Shown: positions 39,601 through 53,990 of the stretch, in pieces
Numbering within the stretch: the first letter of the stretch is position 1
Layout of the letters: every line of letters begins with the position of its first letter
From: Auanema rhodensis
Taxonomy: Eukaryota; Nematoda; Chromadorea; Rhabditida; Rhabditidae
Reading direction: 5' to 3'
DNA: 64,000 bases
Assembly: GCA_964057225.1 (NCBI GenBank)
Contig: CAXKVF010000081.1
Location: 186,001-250,000 of the forward strand
Made by a program: the position numbers and the translations under genes
The notes under the pieces: generated by a model
What the model was told of the DNA's origin: nothing
The model's input: the letters and a program-made list of their open reading frames with translations, nothing else
The model's database searches: none

Positions 39601-42600
39601 AAGTCATGGTTACCATGAACCAATATCAATAAAAATTTGTTTTTAGACTAATATGGACATGGGGAATCTAATTTTGAAAACCGCATCTCTTTATCTTTCA
39701 CGTGAAGCGAGTTACATACCAAGTGCACATCACGTGTACATTTAATTAGCATAAATTAAAGTTCACGTAAATTTCAAAGTCATGGTTACCATGAACCAAT
39801 ATCAATAAAAATTTGTTTTTAGACTAATATGGACATGGGGAATCTAATTTTGAAAACCGCATCTCTTTATCTTTCACGTGAAGCGAGTTACATACCAAGT
39901 GCACATCACGTGTACATTTAATTAGCATAAATTAAAGTTCACGTAAACTTCAAAGTCATGGTTACCATGAAGCAATATCAATAAAAATTTGTTTTTAGAC
40001 TAATATGGACATGGGGAATCTAATTTTGAAAACCGCATCTCTTTATCTTTCACGTGAAGCGAGTTACATACCAAGTGCACATCACGTGTACATTTAATTA
40101 GCATAAATTAAAGTTCACGTAAATTTCAAAGTCATGGTTACCATGAAGCAATATCAATAAAAATTTGTTTTTAGACTAATATGGACATGGGGAATCTAAT
40201 TTTGAAAACCGCATCTCTTTATCTTTCACGTGAAGCGAGTTACATACCAAGTGCACATCACGTGTACATTTAATTAGCATAAATTAAAGTTCACGTAAAT
40301 TTCAAAGTCATGGTTACCATGAACCAATATCAATAAAAATTTGTTTTTAGACTAATATGGACATGGGGAATCTAATTTTGAAAACCGCATTTCTTTATCT
40401 TTCACGTGAAGCGAGTTACATACCAAGTGCACATCACGTGTACATTTAATTAGCATAAATTAAAGTTCACGTAAATTTCAAAGTCATGGTTACCATGAAG
40501 CAATATCAATAAAAATTTGTTTTTAGACTAATATGGACATGGGGAATCTAATTTTGAAAACCGCATCTCTTTATCTTTCACGTGAAGCGAGTTACATACC
40601 AAGTGCACATCACGTGTACATTTAATTAGCATAAATTAAAGTTCACGTAAATTTCAAAGTCATGGTTACCATGAACCAATATCAATAAAAATTTGTTTTT
40701 AGACTAATATGGACATGGGGAATCTAATTTTGAAAACCGCATCTCTTTATCTTTCACGTGAAGCGAGTTACATACCAAGTGCACATCACGTGTACATTTA
40801 ATTAGCATAAATTAAAGTTCACGTAAAATTCAAAGTCATGGTTACCATGAACCAATATCAATAAAAATTTGTTTTTAGACTAATATGGACATGGGGAATC
40901 TAATTTTGAAAACCGCATCTCTTTATCTTTCACGTGAAGCGAGTTACATACCAAGTGCACATCACGTGTACATTTAATTAGCATAAATTAAAGTTCACGT
41001 AAATTTCAAAGTCATGGTTACCATGAAGCAATATCAATAAAAATTTGTTTTTAGACTAATATGGACATGGGGAATCTAATTTTGAAAACCGCATCTCTTT
41101 ATCTTTCACGTGAAGCGAGTTACATACCAAGTGCACATCACGTGTACATTTAATTAGCATAAATTAAAGTTCACGTAAATTTCAAAGTCATGGTTACCAT
41201 GAACCAATATCAATAAAAATTTGTTTTTAGACTAATATGGACATGGGGAATCTAATTTTGAAAACCGCATCTCTTTATCTTTCACGTGAAGCGAGTTACA
41301 TACCAAGTGCACATCACGTGTACATTTAATTAGCATAAATTAAAGTTCACGTAAATTTCAAAGTCATGGTTACCATGAACCAATATCAATAAAAATTTGT
41401 TTTTAGACTAATATGGACATGGGGAATCTAATTTTGAAAACCGCATCTCTTTATCTTTCACGTGAAGCGAGTTACATACCAAGTGCACATCACGTGTACA
41501 TTTAATTAGCATAAATTAAAGTTCACGTAAATTTCAAAGTCATGGTTACCATGAACCAATATCAATAAAAATTTGTTTTTAGACTAATATGGACATGGGG
41601 AATCTAATTTTGAAAACCGCATTTCTTTATCTTTCACGTGAAGCGAGTTACATACCAAGTGCACATCACGTGTACATTTAATTAGCATAAATTAAAGTTC
41701 ACGTAAATTTCAAAGTCATGGTTACCATGCACCAATATCAATAAAAATTTGTTTTTAGACTAATATGGACATGGGGAATCTAATTTTGAAAACCGCATCT
41801 CTTTATCTTTCACGTGAAGCGAGTTACATACCAAGTGCACATCACGTGTACATTTAATTAGCATAAATTAAAGTTCACGTAAATTTCAAAGTCATGGTTA
41901 CCATGAACCAATATCAATAAAAATTTGTTTTTAGACTAATATGGACATGGGGAATCTAATTTTGAAAATCGCATTTCTTTATCTTTCACGTGAAGCGAGT
42001 TACATACCAAGTGCACATCACGTGTACATTTAATTAGCATAAATTAAAGTTCACGTAAATTTCAAAGTCATGGTTACCATGCACCAATATCAATAAAAAT
42101 TTGTTTTTAGACTAATATGGACATGGGGAATCTAATTTTGAAAACCGCATCTCTTTATCTTTCACGTGAAGCGAGTTACATACCAAGTGCACATCACGTG
42201 TACATTTAATTAGCATAAATTAAAGTTCACATAAATTTCAAAGTCATGGTTACCATGAACCAATATCAATAAAAATTTGTTTTTAGACTAATATGGACAT
42301 GGGGAATCTAATTTTGAAAACCGCATCTCTTTATCTTTCACGTGAAGCGAGTTACATACCAAGTGCACATCACGTGTACATTTAATTAGCATAAATTAAA
42401 GTTCACGTAAATTTCAAAGTCATGGTTACCATGAACCAATATCAATAAAAATTTGTTTTTAGACTAATATGGACATGGGGAATCTAATTTTGAAAACCGC
42501 ATCTCTTTATCTTTCACGTGAAGCGAGTTACATACCAAGTGCACATCACGTGTACATTTAATTAGCATAAATTAAAGTTCACGTAAATTTCAAAGTCATG

Positions 42601-43293
42601 GTTACCATGAAGCAATATCAATAAAAATTTGTTTTTAGACTAATATGGACATGGGGAATCTAATTTTGAAAACCGCATCTCTTTATCTTTCACGTGAAGC
42701 GAGTTACATACCAAGTGCACATCACGTGTACATTTAATTAGCATAAATTAAAGTTCACGTAAATTTCAAAGTCATGGTTACCATGAACCAATATCAATAA
42801 AAATTTGTTTTTAGACTAATATGGACATGGGGAATCTAATTTTGAAAACCGCATCTCTTTATCTTTCACGTGAAGCGAGTTACATACCAAGTGCACATCA
42901 CGTGTACATTTAATTAGCATAAATTAAAGTTCACGTAAATTTCAAAGTCATGGTTACCATGAACCAATATCAATAAAAATTTGTTTTTAGACTAATATGG
43001 ACATGGGGAATCTAATTTTGAAAACCGCATCTCTTTATCTTTCACGTGAAGCGAGTTACATACCAAGTGCACATCACGTGTACATTTAATTAGCATAAAT
43101 TAAAGTTCACGTAAATTTCAAAGTCATGGTTACCATGAACCAATATCAATAAAAATTTGTTTTTAGACTAATATGGACATGGGGAATCTAATTTTGAAAA
43201 CCGCATCTCTTTATCTTTCACGTGAAGCGAGTTACATACCAAGTGCACATCACGTGTACATTTAATTAGCATAAATTAAAGTTCACGTAAATT
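36606..43293 (+). repeat. Array segment, mostly consensus-like monomers
   Basis: Thirty-eight full-length monomers with few rare markers. Noticed: 31g (tatcgat) near 36988, paired 146c monomers at 37662 and 37838, 175c in three closely spaced positions between 38.8 and 40 kb, and 90t in several copies. I did not resolve a duplicated block here. It is the least structured part of the window, and no gene is present. Confidence 0.85.
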
Positions 43294-45757
43294 TCAAAGT
43301 CATGGTTACCATGAACCAATATCAATAAAAATTTGTTTTTAGACTAATATGGACATGGGGAATCTAATTTTGAAAACCGCATCTCTTTATCTTTCACGTG
43401 AAGCGAGATACATACCAAGTGCACATCACGTGTACATTTAATTAGCATAAATTAAAGTTCACGTAAATTTCAAAGTCATGGTTACCATGAACCAATATCA
43501 ATAAAAATTTGTTTTTAGACTAATATGGACATGGGGAATCTAATTTTGAAAACCGCATTTCTTTATCTTTCACGTGAAGCGAGTTACATACCAAGTGCAC
43601 ATCACGTGTACATTTAATTAGCATAAATTAAAGTTCACGTAAATTTCAAAGTCATGGTTACCATGAACCAATATCAATAAAAATTTGTTTTTAGACTAAT
43701 ATGGACATGGGGAATCTAATTTTGAAAACCGCATCTCTTTATCTTTCACGTGAAGCGAGTTACATACCAAGTGCACATCACGTGTACATTTAATTAGCAT
43801 AAATTAAAGTTCACGTAAATTTCAAAGTCATGGTTACCATGAACCAATATCAATAAAAATTTGTTTTTAGACTAATATGGACATGGGGAATCTAATTTTG
43901 AAAACCGCATTTCTTTATCTTTCACGTGAAGCGAGTTACATACCAAGTGCACATCACGTGTACATTTAATTAGCATAAATTAAAGTTCACGTAAATTTCA
44001 AAGTCATGGTTACCATGCACCAATATCAATAAAAATTTGTTTTTAGACTAATATGGACATGGGGAATCTAATTTTGAAAACCGAATCTCTTTATCTTTCA
44101 CGTGAAGCGAGTTACATACCAAGTGCACATCACGTGTACATTTAATTAGCATAAATTAAAGTTCACGTAAATTTCAAAGTCATGGTTACCATGAACCAAT
44201 ATCAATAAAAATTTGTTTTTAGACTAATATGGACATGGGGAATCTAATTTTGAAAACCGCATCTCTTTATCTTTCACGTGAAGCGAGTTACATACCAAGT
44301 GCACATCACGTGTACATTTAATTAGCATAAATTAAAGTTCACGTAAATTTCAAAGTCATGGTTACCATGAACCAATATCAATAAAAATTTGTTTTTAGAC
44401 TAATATGGACATGGGGAATCTAATTTTGAAAACCGCATCTCTTTATCTTTCACGTGAAGCGAGTTACATACCAAGTGCACATCACGTGTACATTTAATTA
44501 GCATAAATTAAAGTTCACGTAAATTTCAAAGTCATGGTTACCATGAACCAATATCAATAAAAATTTGTTTTTAGACTAATATGGACATGGGGAATCTAAT
44601 TTTGAAAACCGCATCTCTTTATCTTTCACGTGAAGCGAGATACATACCAAGTGCACATCACGTGTACATTTAATTAGCATAAATTAAAGTTCACGTAAAT
44701 TTCAAAGTCATGGTTACCATGAACCAATATCAATAAAAATTTGTTTTTAGACTAATATGGACATGGGGAATCTAATTTTGAAAACCGCATTTCTTTATCT
44801 TTCACGTGAAGCGAGTTACATACCAAGTGCACATCACGTGTACATTTAATTAGCATAAATTAAAGTTCACGTAAATTTCAAAGTCATGGTTACCATGAAC
44901 CAATATCAATAAAAATTTGTTTTTAGACTAATATGGACATGGGGAATCTAATTTTGAAAACCGCATCTCTTTATCTTTCACGTGAAGCGAGTTACATACC
45001 AAGTGCACATCACGTGTACATTTAATTAGCATAAATTAAAGTTCACGTAAATTTCAAAGTCATGGTTACCATGAACCAATATCAATAAAAATTTGTTTTT
45101 AGACTAATATGGACATGGGGAATCTAATTTTGAAAACCGCATTTCTTTATCTTTCACGTGAAGCGAGTTACATACCAAGTGCACATCACGTGTACATTTA
45201 ATTAGCATAAATTAAAGTTCACGTAAATTTCAAAGTCATGGTTACCATGCACCAATATCAATAAAAATTTGTTTTTAGACTAATATGGACATGGGGAATC
45301 TAATTTTGAAAACCGAATCTCTTTATCTTTCACGTGAAGCGAGTTACATACCAAGTGCACATCACGTGTACATTTAATTAGCATAAATTAAAGTTCACGT
45401 AAATTTCAAAGTCATGGTTACCATGAACCAATATCAATAAAAATTTGTTTTTAGACTAATATGGACATGGGGAATCTAATTTTGAAAACCGCATCTCTTT
45501 ATCTTTCACGTGAAGCGAGTTACATACCAAGTGCACATCACGTGTACATTTAATTAGCATAAATTAAAGTTCACGTAAATTAAAAAATCATGGTTACCAT
45601 GAACCAATATCAATAAAAATTTGTTTTTAGACTAATATGGACATGGGGAATCTAATTTTGAAAACCGCATCTCTTTATCTTTCACGTGAAGCGAGTTACA
45701 TACCAAGTGCACATCACGTGTACATTTAATTAGCATAAATTAAAGTTCACGTAAACT
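43294..45757 (+). repeat. Tandem duplication of 7 monomers (1232 bp)
   Basis: Blocks 43294-44525 and 44526-45757 both read A with 115a, A with 90t, A, A with 90t, C with 87a, A, A. Markers are offset by exactly 1232 bp (115a at 43408/44640, 87a at 44084/45316). The last monomer of the second block carries three extra changes near its start (ttcaaag to taaaaaa), a later mutation that was itself copied to 46990. Confidence 0.92.
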
Positions 45758-47869
45758 TCAAAGTCATGGTTACCATGAAGCAATATCAATAAAAATTTGT
45801 TTTTAGACTAATATGGACATGGGGAATCTAATTTTGAAAACCGCATCTCTTTATCTTTCACGTGAAGCGAGTTACATACCAAGTGCACATCACGTGTACA
45901 TTTAATTAGCATAAATTAAAGTTCACGTAAATTTCAAAGTCATGGTTACCATGAACCAATATCAATAAAAATTTGTTTTTAGACTAATATGGACATGGGG
46001 AATCTAATTTTGAAAACCGCATCTCTTTATCTTTCACGTGAAGCGAGTTACATACCAAGTGCACATCACGTGTACATTTAATTAGCATAAATTAAAGTTC
46101 ACGTAAATTTCAAAGTCATGGTTACCATGCACCAATATCAATAAAAATTTGTTTTTAGACTAATATGGACATGGGGAATCTAATTTTGAAAACCGCATCT
46201 CTTTATCTTTCACGTGAAGCGAGTTACATACCAAGTGCACATCACGTGTACATTTAATTAGCATAAATTAAAGTTCACGTAAATTTCAAAGTCATGGTTA
46301 CCATGCACCAATATCAATAAAAATTTGTTTTTAGACTAATATGGACATGGGGAATCTAATTTTGAAAACCGCATTTCTTTATCTTTCACGTGAAGCGAGT
46401 TACATACCAAGTGCACATCACGTGTACATTTAATTAGCATAAATTAAAGTTCACGTAAATTTCAAAGTCATGGTTACCATGAACCAATATCAATAAAAAT
46501 TTGTTTTTAGACTAATATGGACATGGGGAATCTAATTTTGAAAACCGCATCTCTTTATCTTTCACGTGAAGCGAGTTACATACCAAGTGCACATCACGTG
46601 TACATTTAATTAGCATAAATTAAAGTTCACGTAAATTTCAAAGTCATGGTTACCATGAACCAATATCAATAAAAATTTGTTTTTAGACTAATATGGACAT
46701 GGGGAATCTAATTTTGAAAACCGAATCTCTTTATCTTTCACGTGAAGCGAGTTACATACCAAGTGCACATCACGTGTACATTTAATTAGCATAAATTAAA
46801 GTTCACGTAAATTTCAAAGTCATGGTTACCATGAACCAATATCAATAAAAATTTGTTTTTAGACTAATATGGACATGGGGAATCTAATTTTGAAAACCGC
46901 ATCTCTTTATCTTTCACGTGAAGCGAGTTACATACCAAGTGCACATCACGTGTACATTTAATTAGCATAAATTAAAGTTCACGTAAATTAAAAAATCATG
47001 GTTACCATGAACCAATATCAATAAAAATTTGTTTTTAGACTAATATGGACATGGGGAATCTAATTTTGAAAACCGCATCTCTTTATCTTTCACGTGAAGC
47101 GAGTTACATACCAAGTGCACATCACGTGTACATTTAATTAGCATAAATTAAAGTTCACGTAAACTTCAAAGTCATGGTTACCATGAAGCAATATCAATAA
47201 AAATTTGTTTTTAGACTAATATGGACATGGGGAATCTAATTTTGAAAACCGCATCTCTTTATCTTTCACGTGAAGCGAGTTACATACCAAGTGCACATCA
47301 CGTGTACATTTAATTAGCATAAATTAAAGTTCACGTAAATTTCAAAGTCATGGTTACCATGAACCAATATCAATAAAAATTTGTTTTTAGACTAATATGG
47401 ACATGGGGAATCTAATTTTGAAAACCGCATCTCTTTATCTTTCACGTGAAGCGAGTTACATACCAAGTGCACATCACGTGTACATTTAATTAGCATAAAT
47501 TAAAGTTCACGTAAATTTCAAAGTCATGGTTACCATGCACCAATATCAATAAAAATTTGTTTTTAGACTAATATGGACATGGGGAATCTAATTTTGAAAA
47601 CCGCATCTCTTTATCTTTCACGTGAAGCGAGTTACATACCAAGTGCACATCACGTGTACATTTAATTAGCATAAATTAAAGTTCACGTAAATTTCAAAGT
47701 CATGGTTACCATGCACCAATATCAATAAAAATTTGTTTTTAGACTAATATGGACATGGGGAATCTAATTTTGAAAACCGCATTTCTTTATCTTTCACGTG
47801 AAGCGAGTTACATACCAAGTGCACATCACGTGTACATTTAATTAGCATAAATTAAAGTTCACGTAAATT
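45582..47869 (+). repeat. 8-monomer period duplication (1408 bp)
   Basis: The monomer at 45582 starts with three substitutions (positions 1, 2 and 6 all a) and ends in 175c. It is followed by G, A, C and C with 90t. The same five monomers return at 46990-47869, offset 1408 bp. The 87a marker at 45316 also repeats at 46724, but there in an A-type rather than a C-type monomer, so the left breakpoint of the duplication probably lies within that monomer, between positions 21 and 87. Confidence 0.87.
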
Positions 47870-50800
47870 TCAAAGTCATGGTTACCATGCACCAATATCA
47901 ATAAAAATTTGTTTTTAGACTAATATGGACATGGGGAATCTAATTTTGAAAACCGCATCTCTTTATCTTTCACGTGAAGCGAGTTACATACCAAGTGCAC
48001 ATCACGTGTACATTTAATTAGCATAAATTAAAGTTCACGTAAATTTCAAAGTCATGGTTACCATGAACCAATATCAATAAAAATTTGTTTTTAGACTAAT
48101 ATGGACATGGGGAATCTAATTTTGAAAACCGCATCTCTTTATCTTTCACGTGAAGCGAGTTACATACCAAGTGCACATCACGTGTACATTTAATTAGCAT
48201 AAATTAAAGTTCACGTAAATTTCAAAGTCATGGTTACCATGCACCAATATCAATAAAAATTTGTTTTTAGACTAATATGGACATGGGGAATCTAATTTTG
48301 AAAACCGCATCTTTTTATCTTTCACGTGAAGCGAGTTACATACCAAGTGCACATCACGTGTACATTTAATTAGCATAAATTAAAGTTCACGTAAATTTCA
48401 AAGTCATGGTTACCATGAACCAATATCAATAAAAATTTGTTTTTAGACTAATATGGACATGGGGAATCTAATTTTGAAAACCGCATCTCTTTATCTTTCA
48501 CGTGAAGCGAGTTACATACCAAGTGCACATCACGTGTACATTTAATTAGCATAAATTAAAGTTCACGTAAATTTCAAAGTCATGGTTACCATGAACCAAT
48601 ATCAATAAAAATTTGTTTTTAGACCAATATGGACATGGGGAATCTAATTTTGAAAACCGCATCTCTTTATCTTTCACGTGAAGCGAGTTACATACCAAGT
48701 GCACATCACGTGTACATTTAATTAGCATAAATTAAAGTTCACGTAAATTTCAAAGTCATGGTTACCATGAAGCAATATCAATAAAAATTTGTTTTTAGAC
48801 TAATATGGACATGATGAATCTAATTTTGAAAACCGCATCTCTTTATCTTTCACGTGAAGCGAGTTACATACCAAGTGCACATCACGTGTACATTTAATTA
48901 GCATAAATTAAAGTTCACGTAAATTTCAAAGTCATGGTTACCATGAAGCAATATCAATAAAAATTTGTTTTTAGACTAATATGGACATGGGGAATCTAAT
49001 TTTGAAAACCGCATCTCTTTATCTTTCACGTGAAGCGAGTTACATACCAAGTGCACATCACGTGTACATTTAATTAGCATAAATTAAAGTTCACGTAAAT
49101 TTCAAAGTCATGGTTACCATGCACCAATATCAATAAAAATTTGTTTTTAGACTAATATGGACATGGGGAATCTAATTTTGAAAACCGCATCTCTTTATCT
49201 TTCACATGAAGCGAGTTACATACCAAGTGCACATCACGTGTACATTTAATTAGCATAAATTAAAGTTCACGTAAATTTCAAAGTCATGGTTACCATGAAC
49301 CAATATCAATAAAAATTTGTTTTTAGATTAATACGGACATGGGGAATCTAATTTTGAAAACCGCATCTCTTTATCTTTCACGTGAAGCGAGTTACATACC
49401 AAGTGCACATCACGTGTACATTTAATTAGCATAAATTAAAGTTCACGTAAATTTCAAAGTCATGGTTACCATGAAGCAATATCAATAAAAATTTGTTTTT
49501 AGACTAATATGGACATGGGGAATCTAATTTTGAAAACCGCATCTCTTTATCTTTCACGTGAAGCGAGTTACATACCAAGTGCACATCACGTGTACATTTA
49601 ATTAGCATAAATTAAAGTTCACGTAAATTTCAAAGTCATGGTTACCATGAACCAATATCAATAAAAATTTGTTTTTAGACTAATATGGACATGGGGAATC
49701 TAATTTTGAAAACCGCATCTCTTTATCTTCCACGTGAAGCGAGTTACATACCAAGTGCACATCACGTGTACATTTAATTAGCATAAATTAAAGTTCACGT
49801 AAAATTCAAAGTCATGGTTACCATGCACCAATATCAATAAAAATTTGTTTTTAGACTAATATGGACATGTGGAATCTAATTTTGAAAACCGCATCTCTTT
49901 ATCTTTCACGTGAAGCGAGTTACATACCAAGTGCACATCACGTGTACATTTAATTAGCATAAATTAAAGTTCACGTAAATTTCAAAGTCATGGTTGCCAT
50001 GAACCAATATCAATAAAAATTTGTTTTTAGACTAATATGGACATGGGGAATCTAATTTTGAAAACCGCATCTCTTTATCTTTCACGTGAAGCGAGTTACA
50101 TACCAAGTGCACATCACGTGTACATTTAATTAGCATAAATTAAAGTTCACGTAAATTTCAAAGTCATGGTTACCATGAAGCAATATCAATAAAAATTCGT
50201 TTTTAGACTAATATGGACATGGGGAATCTAATTTTGAAAACCGCATCTCTTTATCTTTCACGTGAAGCGAGTTACATACCAAGTGCACATCACGTGTACA
50301 TTTAATTAGCATAAATTAAAGTTCACGTAAATTTCAAAGTCATGGTTACCATGAACCAATATCAATAAAAATTTGTTTTTAGACTAATATGGACATGGGG
50401 AATCTAATTTTGAAAACCGCATCTCTTTATCTTTCACGTGAAGCGAGTTACATACCAAGTGCACATCACGTGTACATTTAATTAGCATAAATTAAAGTTC
50501 ACGTAAATTTCAAAGTCATGGTTACCATGAAGCAATATCAATAAAAATTTGTTTTTAGACTAATATGGACATGGGGAATCTAATTTTGAAAACCGCATCT
50601 CTTTATCTTTCACGTGAAGCGAGTTACATACCAAGTGCACATCACGTGTACATTTAATTAGCATAAATTAAAGTTCACGTAAATTTCAAAGTCATGGTTA
50701 CCATGAACCAATATCAATAAAAATTTGTTTTTAGACTAATATGGACATGGGGAATCTAATTTTGAAAACCGCATCTCTTTATCTTTCACGTGAAGCGAGT

Positions 50801-51037
50801 TACATACCAAGTGCACATCACGTGTACATTTAATTAGCATAAATTAAAGTTCACGTAAATTTCAAAGTCATGGTTACCATGAAGCAATATCAATAAAAAT
50901 TTGTTTTTAGACTAATATGGACATGGGGAATCTAATTTTGAAAACCGCATCTCTTTATCTTTCACGTGAAGCGAGTTACATACCAAGTGCACATCACGTG
51001 TACATTTAATTAGCATAAATTAAAGTTCACGTAAATT
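47870..51037 (+). repeat. Array segment with scattered private substitutions
   Basis: Eighteen full-length monomers. Single changes include 92t near 48312, 52c at 48625, catgatgaat near 48813, agattaatacgg near 49327, a mutated first CACGTG at 49206, and 65t with a preceding 175a at 49803-49870. No duplicated block was recognised. The substitution at 48625 opens a 60-codon frame on the minus strand that is not a gene. Confidence 0.85.
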
Positions 51038-52445
51038 TCAAAGTCATGGTTACCATGAACCAATATCAATAAAAATTTGTTTTTAGACTAATATGGACAT
51101 GGGGAATCTAATTTTGAAAACCGCATCTCTTTATCTTTCACGTGAAGCGAGTTACATACCAAGTGCACATCACGTGTACATTTAATTAGCATAAATTAAA
51201 GTTCACGTAAAATTCAAAGTCATGGTTACCATGCACCAATATCAATAAAAATTTGTTTTTAGACTAATATGGACATGGGGGATCTAATTTTGAAAACCGC
51301 ATCTCTTTATCTTTCACGTGAAGCGAGTTACATACCAAGTGCACATCACGTGTACATTTAATTAGCATAAATTAAAGTTCACGTAAATTTCAAAGTCATG
51401 GTTACCATGAACCAATATCAATAAAAATTTGTTTTTAGACTAATATGGACATGGGGAATCTAATTTTGAAAACCGCATCTCTTTATCTTTCACGTGAAGC
51501 GAGTTACATACCAAGTGCACATCACGTGTACATTTAATTAGCATAAATTAAAGTTCACGTAAAATTCAAAGTCATGGTTACCATGCACCAATATCAATAA
51601 AAATTTGTTTTTAGACTAATATGGACATGGGGAATCTAATTTTGAAAACCGCATCTCTTTATCTTTCACGTGAAGCGAGTTACATACCAAGTGCACATCA
51701 CGTGTACATTTAATTAGCATAAATTAAAGTTCACGTAAATTTCAAAGTCATGGTTACCATGAACCAATATCAATAAAAATTTGTTTTTAGACTAATATGG
51801 ACATGGGGAATCTAATTTTGAAAACCGCATCTCTTTATCTTTCACGTGAAGCGAGTTACATACCAAGTGCACATCACGTGTACATTTAATTAGCATAAAT
51901 TAAAGTTCACGTAAATTTCAAAGTCATGGTTACCATGAACCAATATCAATAAAAATTTGTTTTTAGACTAATATGGACATGGGGAATCTAATTTTGAAAA
52001 CCGCATCTCTTTATCTTTCACGTGAAGCGAGTTACATACAAAGTGCACATCACGTGTACATTTAATTAGCATAAATTAAAGTTCACGTAAATTTCAAAGT
52101 CATGGTTACCATGAAGCAATATCAATAAAAATTTGTTTTTAGACTAATATGGACATGGGGAATCTAATTTTGAAAACCGCATCTCTTTATCTTTCACGTG
52201 AAGCGAGTTACATACCAAGTGCACATCACGTGTACATTTTATTAGCATAAATTAAAGTTCACGTAAATTTCAAAGTCATGGTTACCATGAACCAATATCA
52301 ATAAAAATTTGTTTTTAGACTAATATGGACATGGGGGATCTAATTTTGAAAACCGCATCTCTTTATCTTTCACGTGAAGCGAGTTACATACCAAGTGCAC
52401 ATCACGTGTACATTTAATTAGCATAAATTAAAGTTCACGTAAATT
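51038..52445 (+). repeat. 8-monomer block repeated 2953 bp downstream (53991-55398)
   Basis: The order A with 175a, C with 68g, A with 175a, C, A, A, G, A with 68g occurs here (175a at 51212 and 51564, 68g at 51281) and at 53991-55398 (175a at 54165 and 54517, 68g at 54234 and 55290). The spacing is 17 monomers less 39 bp, because a 137-bp monomer lies between. A third, shortened version begins near 56629 (175a, then C with 68g at 56698). Confidence 0.85.
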
Positions 52446-52973
52446 TCAAAGTCATGGTTACCATGAAGCAATATCAATAAAAATTTGTTTTTAGACTAAA
52501 ATGGACATGGGGAATCTAATTTTGAAAACCGCATCTCTTTATCTTTCACGTGAAGCGAGTTACATACCAAGTGCACATCACGTGTACATTTAATTAGCAT
52601 AAATTAAAGTTCACGTAAATTTCAAAGTCATGGTTACCATGAAGCAATATCAATAAAAATTTGTTTTTAGACTAATATGGACATGGGGAATCTAATTTTG
52701 AAAACCGCATCTCTTTATCTTTCACGTGAAGCGAGTTACATACCAAGTGCACATCACGTGTACATTTAATTAGCATAAATTAAAGTTCACGTAAATTTCA
52801 AAGTCATGGTTACCATGAACCAATATCAATAAAAATTTGTTTTTAGACTAATATGGACATGGGGAATCTAATTTTGAAAACCGCATCTCTTTATCTTTCA
52901 CGTGAAGCGAGTTACATACCAAGTGCACATCACGTGTACATTTAATTAGCATAAATTAAAGTTCACGTAAATT

Positions 52974-53990
52974 TCAAAGTCATGGTTACCATGAAGCAAT
53001 ATCAATAAAAATTTGTTTTTAGACTAATATGGACATGAAGAATCTAATTTTGAAAACCGCATCTCTTTATTCTTCACGTGAAGCGAGTTACATACCAAGT
53101 GCACATCACGTGTACATTTAATTAGCATGAATTAAAGTTCACGTAAATTTCAAAGTCATGGTTACCATGCACCAATATCAATAAAAATTTGTTTTTAGAC
53201 TAATATGGACATGGGGAATCTAATTTTGAAAACCGCATCTCTTTATCTTTCACGTGAAGCGAGTTACATACCAAGTGCACATCACGTGTACATTTAATTA
53301 GCATAAATTAAAGTTCACGTAAATTTTGTTTTTAGACTAATATGGACATGGGGAATCTAATTTTGAAAACCGCATCTCTTTATCTTTCACGTGAAGCGAG
53401 TTACATACCAAGTGCACATCACGTGTACATTTAATTAGCATAAATTAAAGTTCACGTAAATTTCAAAGTCATGGTTACCATGCACCAATATCAATAAAAA
53501 TTTGTTTTTAGACTAATATGGACATGGGGAATCTAATTTTGAAAACCGCATCTCTTTATCTTTCACGTGAAGCGAGTTACATACCAAGTGCACATCACGT
53601 GTACATTTAATTAGCATAAATTAAAGTTCACGTAAATTTCAAAGTCATGGTTACCATGAACCAATATCAATAAAAATTTGTTTTTAGACTAATATGGACA
53701 TGGGGAATCTAATTTTGAAAACCGCATCTCTTTATCTTTCACGTGAAGCGAGTTACATACCAAGTGCACATCACGTGTACATTTAATTAGCATAAATTAA
53801 AGTTCACGTAAATTTCAAAGTCATGGTTACCATGAAGCAATATCAATAAAAATTTGTTTTTAGACTAATATGGACATGGGGAATCTAATTTTGAAAACCG
53901 CATCTCTTTATCTTTCACGTGAAGCGAGTTACATACCAAGTGCACATCACGTGTACATTTAATTAGCATAAATTAAAGTTCACGTAAATT
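52974..53990 (+). repeat. 1017-bp block with a short monomer, repeated 5593 bp downstream (58567-59583)
   Basis: Six monomers, G with tattcttcac and 156g, C, a 137-bp monomer, C, A, G, recur at 58567-59583. Offsets are constant at 5593 bp (tattctt at 53071/58664, 156g at 53129/58722, deletion junction at 53327/58920). The copies flank the region of 2-3 kb duplications, so the whole 53.0-58.6 kb section may be one amplified unit. Confidence 0.87.
53326..53462 (+). repeat. 137-bp short monomer (39-bp deletion), copy 1
   Basis: The array passes from cacgtaaattt directly to tgtttttagac, so the first 39 or so bases of the monomer are missing, including the inverted repeat and the type-defining site. 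The junction lies in similar A/T tracts at the two ends (taaattt and aaaaattt), which suggests slippage or microhomology joining. The remaining 137 bp, with both CACGTG sites, are normal. Confidence 0.93.

Noticed and set aside
48546-48728. 60-codon open reading frame on the minus strand
   Set aside because: It exists only because one substitution at 48625 (agactaat to agaccaat) turns the TAG stop present in other monomers into TGG. The rest is ordinary satellite, no other monomer keeps this frame open, and there is no coding signature.
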